Assembly (NCBI GenBank): GCA_937922105.1
Contig: CAKZVN010000069.1
Location: 1-11,741, forward strand
Source: an uncultured Litorilinea sp.
GTDB lineage: Bacteria; Chloroflexota; Anaerolineae; Caldilineales; Caldilineaceae
Reading direction: 5' to 3'
DNA: 11,741 nucleotides
Shown in pieces: positions 6,461 through 11,741 of this stretch; positions within the stretch are counted from its first letter, which is position 1, and each line of letters opens with the position of its first letter. Position numbers and translations under genes: made by a program. Under the pieces are notes generated by a model. The model had not been told where the DNA came from, did not search any database, and was given only the letters and a program-made list of their open reading frames with translations.

Positions 6461-7534
6461 ATGTCTGTCGCGCAGAAAGAACCCACCTTGACGATTGATC
6501 AGCGCAAAGCCGACCATATTCGTATCAACCTTGAGGAAGACGTACAGTTTCCAACCCTCTCCACCGGGTTGGAACACTATCGCCTTGTCCATCAAGCTCT
6601 GCCGGAAATTGATCTGGCAGACGTAGACTTGAGTGTTCAGGTCTTCGGACGCTGTGTAAAGGCCCCCATCTTAGTCAGCTCCATGACCGGCGGCACAGCT
6701 CAAGCCCAGCTGATCAACCGTAACCTGGCAGAAGCGGCCCAGGTGCGCGGACTCGCCATGGGGTTGGGCAGCCAGCGCGCCGGGCTGGAGCAGAGCGAAG
6801 TCGCGGCGACATTTCGCGTGCGCGACCTCGCCCCCGACATTCTGCTCTTGGCGAATCTCGGCGCGGTCCAGTTAAATTACGGCTATGGCGTGGATGAATG
6901 CCGCCGCTCGGTGGAGATGATCGAGGCCGACGGGCTGATCCTCCATCTCAACCCGCTCCAAGAAGTCTTGCAGCCCGAGGGAGATTCCCGTTGGCGCGGC
7001 CTTTTACAGCGGATCGAACAGGTATGTCGCAGCCTGCCGGTTCCTGTGGTTGCCAAAGAAGTGGGCTGGGGCATCAGCGCGCAAACGGCGCGGCGTCTTT
7101 TTGATGCTGGCATTCGCGCCATTGATGTAGCTGGGGCCGGCGGCACGTCCTGGAGCCAAGTCGAGATGCATCGCGCGCCGACCTTACGCCTGCGCCGGCT
7201 GGCTGCCGCCTTTGCCGATTGGGGCATCCCCACCGCAGAGAGTCTACAGACCGTCTGCAGGGTGCGCGACGAAATGGGTCTGACCGAGGTCCCCATCTTT
7301 GCCAGCGGGGGTATCCGCAGCGGTCAAGACATCGCCAAGTGCGTCGCGCTGGGCGCCGATCTGGTCGGGTTGGCGTCGCCTTTTCTCAAGCGTGCGGTGG
7401 AATCGGCGCAAGCCGTCGCCGACGAGATGGAGATGCTGGAAGCCGAGCTGCGCATTGCCGCCTTCTGCAGCGGCGCAGCCGACGTAGCCGGACTGCGCGC
7501 GCCCGGCGTGCTCCAGCACCGACCCGTCCACTAA
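6461..7534 (+). CDS. fni: Type 2 isopentenyl-diphosphate delta-isomerase (FMN-dependent)
   Basis: This cytoplasmic enzyme interconverts IPP and DMAPP using reduced FMN and magnesium. The 357-residue TIM-barrel protein has a full set of family motifs: RKADHI (15-20), which binds the substrate diphosphate; SSMTGG (73-78) and GSQR (103-106) at the flavin site; ANLGAVQL (131-138); HLNPLQE (162-168), with His162, Asn164, Gln167 and the metal ligand Glu168; KEVGWGIS (199-206); AGAGGTSW (224-231); and ASGGIRSGQD (281-290) for the FMN phosphate. Length is normal for the family. The ATG at 6461 is the first possible in-frame ATG, because a TGA stands 12 bases upstream; no clear ribosome binding site precedes it. 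The prenyl synthase follows after 126 bases on the same strand, so the two genes form an isoprenoid unit. Nothing looks truncated or mutated. Confidence 0.96.
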   Translation: MSVAQKEPTLTIDQRKADHIRINLEEDVQFPTLSTGLEHYRLVHQALPEIDLADVDLSVQVFGRCVKAPILVSSMTGGTAQAQLINRNLAEAAQVRGLAMGLGSQRAGLEQSEVAATFRVRDLAPDILLLANLGAVQLNYGYGVDECRRSVEMIEADGLILHLNPLQEVLQPEGDSRWRGLLQRIEQVCRSLPVPVVAKEVGWGISAQTARRLFDAGIRAIDVAGAGGTSWSQVEMHRAPTLRLRRLAAAFADWGIPTAESLQTVCRVRDEMGLTEVPIFASGGIRSGQDIAKCVALGADLVGLASPFLKRAVESAQAVADEMEMLEAELRIAAFCSGAADVAGLRAPGVLQHRPVH

Positions 7535-7572
7535 TGCGCCCGCGTTCCTTGCGCCTACCTCTCTTTCATTCT

Positions 7573-7595
7573 CCGGGAAGTTCGCTGCTTCCCGG
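7573..7595 (+). other. Intercistronic hairpin between isomerase and prenyl synthase
   Basis: CCGGGAAG (7573-7580) pairs perfectly with CTTCCCGG (7588-7595) around a seven-base loop. No T-run follows, so it is not a classical terminator; it could protect or stabilise the upstream message or modulate read-through. A smaller GGCGC/GCGCC stem follows at 7618-7633, just before the AGGG that serves as ribosome binding site for the next gene. Confidence 0.45.
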
Positions 7596-7660
7596 CGGGT
7601 CTGGACTTATCCACCCTGGCGCCTGCCTGCGCCGCCAGCAAAGAGTAGGGTCAACCCCTC

Positions 7661-8695
7661 ATGTCCAACGGTGAATTGAGCAGTTTCATCGGCACATGGT
7701 TGCCGCAGATTGAAAACGAGATGCGCCAGGTGCTGGATATTGGCGACGACGTCGTCGCGCCCCATTACGGCATGATGCGCTATCACCTGGGCTGGGCCGA
7801 CACTCACTTTCGCCCGGAGAACCATCCCAGCGGCAAACGGCTGCGTCCCATCCTATGTTTGCTTGCCTGCGCCGAAGTCGGCGGTGACCCGTCCCAAGCC
7901 TTGCCTGCCGCCGCCGCCATCGAGATTCTGCACAACTTCTCGCTCATCCATGACGATGTGGAGGACGGCGACGAGATGCGCCGCCACCGACCCACGGTCT
8001 GGAAAATCTGGGGCGTCCCCCAAGCGATCAACGTAGGCGACGCCATGTTTGCCCTCGCCTTCGCTGCCATCCAGCGGTTGGCCCGCCGCGGGGTCGAAGC
8101 CAAGACTGTGCTGGCTGCGCTGGACCGTTTTACCCAGACCTGTATCGCGCTCACCGAGGGACAGCACCTGGACATGCGCTTCGAGCAGACGCCGGTGGTC
8201 TCGGTGGACGAATACATGCGCATGATCCAGGGCAAGACCGCCGCGTTGGTGGGCGCGGCAGTCGCCATCGGCGCGCTGGTGGGCGGCGCTTCCCCGCGCC
8301 AAGAGACCGACCTGCTCCAGTTTGGACAGGCAGTGGGCTTAGCCTTCCAGATTCAGGACGACATCCTGGGCATTTGGGGCGACCCCAATGTCACCGGCAA
8401 ATCGGCAGCCAACGACATCCTGCGTCGCAAGAAGAGTCTGCCCCTTCTCTATGCGCTCAACCACCCCCGCATCGGGGACCGGATGCAGGCTGCCTTCGCC
8501 CTCCCTGTAGACCCCGACCAGCTTCCCCACATTCTCACCTTGCTGGAGGAGGGCGAGGTGCGCCGCTTCGCCGAGCAGCAGATGATCAACCAGCACGCGC
8601 TGGCCCTGGCATCGCTCAACGCTGCGCTGGGCGAGCGCGCGACCAACTCGGCCCTCCGTGCCCTGGCGGAGGGGCTGCTCTATCGCAGCAGCTAG
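7661..8695 (+). CDS. All-E polyprenyl diphosphate synthase, probably geranylgeranyl diphosphate synthase
   Basis: This 344-residue all-alpha prenyltransferase condenses allylic diphosphates with IPP in the cytoplasm. It carries GKRLRP (58-63) for IPP binding, the first aspartate motif DDVED (98-102) with the following RRHRPT (108-112), GQ-x-LD (167-171), GKTA (191-194) and the second motif QDDILG (232-237), where the fifth position is Gly rather than Asp, a variant seen in many bacterial GGPP synthases. KSAANDILRRKKSLP (247-261) completes the diphosphate site. The residue five before the first Asp is Phe93, and there is no two-residue insertion inside the first motif. In characterised enzymes this pattern, as in archaeal-type GGPP synthases, points to a C15-C20 product rather than long-chain quinone tails (inference). 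An AGGG lies 10 bases before the ATG. It is partnered with the upstream isomerase, which balances its two substrates. Confidence 0.93.
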   Translation: MSNGELSSFIGTWLPQIENEMRQVLDIGDDVVAPHYGMMRYHLGWADTHFRPENHPSGKRLRPILCLLACAEVGGDPSQALPAAAAIEILHNFSLIHDDVEDGDEMRRHRPTVWKIWGVPQAINVGDAMFALAFAAIQRLARRGVEAKTVLAALDRFTQTCIALTEGQHLDMRFEQTPVVSVDEYMRMIQGKTAALVGAAVAIGALVGGASPRQETDLLQFGQAVGLAFQIQDDILGIWGDPNVTGKSAANDILRRKKSLPLLYALNHPRIGDRMQAAFALPVDPDQLPHILTLLEEGEVRRFAEQQMINQHALALASLNAALGERATNSALRALAEGLLYRSS

Positions 8696-8735
8696 GGGTT
8701 CCCGGCTGATAAATCGCCATACCACTGCGCCGGAG

Positions 8736-8772
8736 AAATAAAACAGGCGATCTCCATGTCGAGATCGCCTGT
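8736..8772 (-). terminator. Rho-independent terminator of the dehydrogenase operon
   Basis: ACAGGCGATCTC (8743-8754) pairs perfectly with GAGATCGCCTGT (8761-8772), a 12-bp stem with a six-base loop. On the minus strand the stem runs into TTTTATTT (8743-8736), a textbook intrinsic terminator about 47 bases after the E2 stop. On the plus strand no T-run follows, so it would stop the prenyl synthase transcript only by its stem, if at all. Confidence 0.85.
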
Positions 8773-8818
8773 CCGCTTGGTCGTCTAACTTTGCGCTTCT
8801 ACAACACTTCGGCTTGGT

Positions 8819-10393
8819 CTAGTAGCTTTCCAAGGTCTTCTTGACCACGGCACAGAATGCATCCGCCGTTGCGCCGTCGAGCACGCGGTGATCATAGCTG
8901 AAGCCCAGCGTCGTCATGGGCAGGAAAGCCAGATAGTCACCTGTGTTTGCCTCCAGCGGGTGTCCCTGGCTCACCACCACGGCGCGCTTTTCAATCGCGC
9001 CCACCCCCAGAATACCCACCTGGGGCTGGACAATGATGGGCGTCTGGAAACGGCTGCCCGACGTGCCGTAATTGCTCAGGGTGAAGGTCCCGTCCGCCAA
9101 GTCCTCGGCCTTGAGTTGGTTCCTGCGCGCCTTGTCCGCCAACTCGTTGACCGCGCGCGCCAGCCCCAGCAGGTTCAACTCGCCGGCATTCTTGATCACC
9201 GGCACAATCAAACCGCCCAGGCCGTACTGGTCCTGGGGCAGCGCCACCGCCATGCCGATGTTGTAGGTGCGACGGATGATCACTCCCTCATCGGTGTAGG
9301 TGGCATTAGCGGCGGGCACGGCCTTCAGTCCGGCGATGATCGCTTCCACCAAATAGGCGGTGATGGTCAAATTGACGCCGGCGGCGGCGAATTCGTTCTT
9401 GTGCGCCTGACGGTGGGCCAAGACCGCGCTCATGTTGACATCCCACATGGTGGTGACATGGGGCGCGGTGAAAAGGCTCTGGGTCGTCGAGCGCGCGATA
9501 GCGGTGCGCATGCGCGAATGCTTGACCAACTCGTCGCCCGGCCCCAGTTGCAGCGCCGGAGCCTCCGGCTTGGGCGCGGGAGGTTTGGGGGCGGGTTTGG
9601 CTGGGGCAGCTTCGGCAGCGCGTTCGCCCTGGGGCGGCAGAATCGGTGTGGCGCTCTCGCGGCGCGGGGCCGGCTTGGGTTGCCCGCCGCGAGGGGGCAG
9701 GAAGCGCGGCTCCACCGTCACATCCTTCCCCGTTGCGCGCGCCGCCACCGCGCTCATCACATCATAGCGAGTCAGCGCGCTGAAGGGCCGCCCGGCGGCG
9801 ACTTCGTCTAAGCTGATGTTATTCTCCGCAGCCAAGCGGGCGATGCTGGGCAGCACTGCCGAGGCATACTCACCGGGCAGCGCGGGCAGATGCTTGCCCT
9901 CGGCGCGCATGAGCACGTCGTCTTTCGTGATGCGCCCGCCGGGTCCGCTCCCGGCAACCGCTTCCAGATCCACCCCCTTTTCCGCAGCCACGCGCCGGGC
10001 TACCGGCGAGACCTTGGCGCCATGCCCATTTTCGGAGGGTACGGCAGGGGCGGAGGGTTCAGCCGCTTTGGTTTCTGCCTTCGCCTCGGCTTGTATCTGG
10101 GGGGCAGGAGTGGGCTTAGCCGAACCATGGCCGCTCCCCGACTCCACTGTCTCGCCCTCCGCGCCGATCAAGGCGAGCACTGCCCCGGCGTCCACCAAGT
10201 CCCCCTCGCGCGCGTTGATACGAAGGATCGTGCCGTCCACGGGGGCCGCCACCTCGGTATCCACTTTATCGGTGGCGACTTCCAAGATAATGTCGCCGGC
10301 GCTGACGCGGTCACCGATCTTCACGCGCCAACGACTCACGGTGGCATCCGTCACGCCTTCTCCCAAGTCAGGGAGCTTTACTTCCGTCGCCAT
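8819..10393 (-). CDS. Dihydrolipoamide acyltransferase (E2) of a 2-oxo acid dehydrogenase complex
   Basis: This 524-residue protein forms the core of the complex and passes the acyl group from its lipoyl arm to CoA. Residues 1-77 are a lipoyl domain with Lys43 in TDKVDTE as the lipoylation site. An Ala/Pro/Glu linker follows (78-126), then a peripheral-subunit-binding domain at 128-163 (SPVARRVAAEKG, GSGPGGRITKDDV). A second, degenerate copy lies at 180-216 (PSIARLAAENN, LTRYDV), exactly 52 residues later. After another Pro-rich linker (221-285), the catalytic domain (286-524) holds MRTAIARS (295-302) and FSYDHRVLDGA (498-508) with His502 and Asp506. GAGGAG lies six bases before the ATG. It is last in the operon, 69 bases after E1 beta. 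Substrate (pyruvate, acetoin or branched-chain) is not decided by the sequence; no E3 gene is in the window. Confidence 0.94.
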   Translation of the reverse strand: MATEVKLPDLGEGVTDATVSRWRVKIGDRVSAGDIILEVATDKVDTEVAAPVDGTILRINAREGDLVDAGAVLALIGAEGETVESGSGHGSAKPTPAPQIQAEAKAETKAAEPSAPAVPSENGHGAKVSPVARRVAAEKGVDLEAVAGSGPGGRITKDDVLMRAEGKHLPALPGEYASAVLPSIARLAAENNISLDEVAAGRPFSALTRYDVMSAVAARATGKDVTVEPRFLPPRGGQPKPAPRRESATPILPPQGERAAEAAPAKPAPKPPAPKPEAPALQLGPGDELVKHSRMRTAIARSTTQSLFTAPHVTTMWDVNMSAVLAHRQAHKNEFAAAGVNLTITAYLVEAIIAGLKAVPAANATYTDEGVIIRRTYNIGMAVALPQDQYGLGGLIVPVIKNAGELNLLGLARAVNELADKARRNQLKAEDLADGTFTLSNYGTSGSRFQTPIIVQPQVGILGVGAIEKRAVVVSQGHPLEANTGDYLAFLPMTTLGFSYDHRVLDGATADAFCAVVKKTLESY

Positions 10394-10436
10394 GCGTCAC
10401 TCCTCATTCTGCCTGATTTCGGCCCAGCCACACCGC

Positions 10437-10458
10437 AGGGGGTCTACAGGGGGTCTAC
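10437..10458. repeat. Tandem duplication of an 11-mer between E1 beta and E2
   Basis: AGGGGGTCTAC occurs twice back to back (10437-10447 and 10448-10458), ending five bases from the E1 beta stop. Read on the minus strand it lies in the E1beta-E2 intercistronic gap. It looks like a replication-slippage duplication; no function is evident. Confidence 0.75.
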
Positions 10459-10462
10459 GCCA

Positions 10463-11461
10463 CTATGCGGCTACCGGGCGGAGCATCATGTCCAGCACCG
10501 CCGCCTTGATGTTTTTCTTCCAGGGTAATATCTCTTCTTCCAGCTTCTGGGAAACCGGAATCGAGACCGGCGCCATGCCCAAGCGCCGCGCCGGCGCAGT
10601 CAGCAAATGGGGCGCTTCCTCGTAGATGCGCGCGACCACCTCCGCGCCGATGCCGCAGTTGGACTGCGACTCATGTACCGCCAGCAGACGCCCGGTCTTG
10701 GCAACCGACGCATAGACTGTTTCCATATCCAACGGCACAATGCTGCGCAGGTCCACCACTTCTACATCAATGCCGTAGTCGGCAACCAATTCTTCGGCGG
10801 CTTCCAACGCCTGCAGCAGACAGTAGCTGAACGTGACCAACGTCAGATCCTTGCCCTCGCGCTTGACGTCGGCCTTGCCGATGGGGACGATCACCTCTTC
10901 GTCTGCGTCGGGCATATCCCCACGCGTGAAGTAGAGCATCTTGTGCTCCAAATAGACCACCGGGTTCGGGTCACGAATCGCCGAAATGAGCAACCCCTTC
11001 GCATCATAAGGAGTCGCAGGGCAAACGACCTTGATGCCGGGGAAATGGGCAAAGGCGCTCTCCACGCATTGGCTGTGCTGCGAGCCGTAGCGCTTGCCGC
11101 CGCCATGCTGTCCGCGAATAACCATCGGGACATTGACCAAGCCGCCGGTCATGTAGTGCATCTTGGCGGCTTGGTTAAAAATCTGGTCGGCACAGACCAA
11201 GAAGAAATCCATATACATCAACTCCACCACCGGGCGCATACCGACCATCGCCGCGCCGACTGCCATGCCCATAAAGCCTTGCTCGCTGATGGGCGTGTCA
11301 ATGACGCGACGCTCGCCGAATTCGTCCAGCAGGTTACGGGTCACGCGGAACAAGCCGCCATAATGGCCCACGTCTTCGCCCATGAGAAAAACGCTCTCGT
11401 CCCGGCGCATCTCTTCTTTGAGCGCCTCGTTGACGGCTTGGATATAAGTAGTCTTACGCAT
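10463..11461 (-). CDS. 2-oxo acid dehydrogenase E1 component, beta subunit (pyruvate/acetoin type)
   Basis: The 332-residue beta subunit pairs with E1 alpha in a thiamine-diphosphate heterotetramer that decarboxylates the 2-oxo acid and loads the E2 lipoyl group. Visible are GEDVGHYGG (28-36), DTPISEQGF (55-63) with Glu60 as the likely thiamine-activating glutamate, FxxxCADQIFNQAAKM (86-101), QHSQC (128-132) with the active-site His129, PATPYDAKGLL (148-158) and VYLEHK (169-174). The DQI-NQAAKM and PYDAKGLL/LEHK segments recall pyruvate and acetoin dehydrogenase subunits more than branched-chain ones (weak inference). The start at 11461 is chosen because AGGAAA lies 8 bases upstream and the protein then opens with the family-typical MRKTTYIQAVNEAL. 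The frame stays open to 11569, but that 36-residue extension overlaps the end of E1 alpha and looks non-coding. E1 alpha ends 56 bases upstream. Confidence 0.95.
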   Translation of the reverse strand: MRKTTYIQAVNEALKEEMRRDESVFLMGEDVGHYGGLFRVTRNLLDEFGERRVIDTPISEQGFMGMAVGAAMVGMRPVVELMYMDFFLVCADQIFNQAAKMHYMTGGLVNVPMVIRGQHGGGKRYGSQHSQCVESAFAHFPGIKVVCPATPYDAKGLLISAIRDPNPVVYLEHKMLYFTRGDMPDADEEVIVPIGKADVKREGKDLTLVTFSYCLLQALEAAEELVADYGIDVEVVDLRSIVPLDMETVYASVAKTGRLLAVHESQSNCGIGAEVVARIYEEAPHLLTAPARRLGMAPVSIPVSQKLEEEILPWKKNIKAAVLDMMLRPVAA

Positions 11462-11517
11462 TGCTGGCGTTTCCTTTGCGGTTGAAATCCTGCGGCGCGC
11501 GCCGGTGCAGGCAGGGT

Positions 11518-11741
11518 CTAGGCAACCGGCACGTAGACGTCGGTGTAGGCTTCGGCTGGGTCGGGCCAAGGCGCGTCCTGGGCAAACTCGACGGCGTCCT
11601 GAACCACCTCCTCGACCTCGGCGCGAATCTTGGTCAACGTCTCCTCCTTCACGCCGCGCTCCAACAAGCGATTGGACAACACCACCAGCGGCTCATGCGC
11701 GCGCTGGGCGTCAATCTCTTCGCTAGTGCGGTAGGTCTCCA
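11518..11741 (-). CDS. 2-oxo acid dehydrogenase E1 component, alpha subunit, C-terminal fragment
   Basis: The frame enters from the right window edge and runs 73 full codons to a TAG at 11520-11518. The visible peptide begins ETYRTSEEID and ends TDVYVPVA. Its pattern (a Y-R-T-x-E-E-I turn, an amphipathic helix EPLVVLSNRLLERG, a Glu-rich helix ending AVEFAQDAP, then a P-D-P and D-V-Y-V tail) is what the C-terminus of E1 alpha subunits looks like, although there is too little to see the thiamine-binding core. Its place directly upstream of E1 beta, in the order alpha-beta-E2, agrees. The rest of the gene and the operon promoter are outside the window. Confidence 0.85.
   Translation of the reverse strand, partial: ETYRTSEEIDAQRAHEPLVVLSNRLLERGVKEETLTKIRAEVEEVVQDAVEFAQDAPWPDPAEAYTDVYVPVA

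Noticed and set aside
6234..6486. Short minus-strand frames upstream of the isomerase gene
   Set aside because: Overlap each other and the likely promoter region; translations show no family features.
8888..10625. Two long plus-strand open frames (8888-9811 and 9816-10625) opposite E2
   Set aside because: They are low-complexity translations of the complement of a clear E2 gene with all catalytic motifs; no independent family signal.
10607..11485. A 292-codon plus-strand frame opposite E1 beta
   Set aside because: It mirrors the highly conserved E1 beta gene and has no motif or ribosome binding site of its own.
11462..11569. N-terminal extension of E1 beta to 11569
   Set aside because: It overlaps the E1 alpha C-terminus; the ATG at 11461 has a ribosome binding site and gives the family-typical N-terminus.

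Overview
The window reads as a chromosomal stretch of a GC-rich bacterium, most likely a member of the Chloroflexota (Anaerolineae/Caldilineae type). This is inferred from gene content: a DUF2079-type membrane protein beside sugar-modifying enzymes, a type 2 isopentenyl diphosphate isomerase next to a short-chain prenyl synthase, a split E1 alpha/beta plus E2 2-oxo acid dehydrogenase, and a secreted multi-domain LysM protein. No phylogenetic marker is present, so the assignment is tentative. All genes look intact, and I see no insertion sequence, tRNA, rRNA, CRISPR array or phage gene.

Layout. (1) 1-4035, minus strand: a four-gene surface-polysaccharide operon, read as GT4 glycosyltransferase, extended-SDR nucleotide-sugar epimerase/dehydratase, DegT/DnrJ aminotransferase and DUF2079 membrane protein (cut by the window edge). 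Gaps are 17, 43 and 25 bases. (2) 4036-4240: a regulatory gap with a promoter-like sequence, a perfect 15-bp hairpin followed by a T-run, a second weaker hairpin and a -10-like box next to the GT4 start. (3) 4241-5800, minus strand: a secreted protein with four prealbumin/SdrD-B-like domains and a C-terminal LysM. (4) 5801-6460: a 660-base divergent intergenic region with several inverted repeats and no convincing gene. (5) 6461-8695, plus strand: type 2 IPP isomerase, then an all-E prenyl diphosphate synthase predicted to stop at about C20. (6) 8696-8818: a convergent gap with a strong minus-strand terminator. (7) 8819-11741, minus strand: E2, E1 beta and the C-terminal end of E1 alpha of a pyruvate- or acetoin-type dehydrogenase, transcribed E1alpha-E1beta-E2.

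How the genes work together. The first operon would make a modified (probably amino) sugar nucleotide and transfer it to a surface glycan, with DUF2079 resembling a GT-C membrane glycosyltransferase. The isoprenoid pair interconverts IPP and DMAPP and condenses them to a C15-C20 diphosphate for lipid, quinone or carotenoid synthesis. The dehydrogenase makes acyl-CoA from a 2-oxo acid or acetoin. The three modules are metabolically separate neighbours. I do not see a clear undescribed system. The best leads are the duplicated, degenerate E3-binding-like domain in E2, the replaced catalytic tyrosine in the SDR, the LysM/prealbumin surface protein, and the hairpin-rich leader before the polysaccharide operon.
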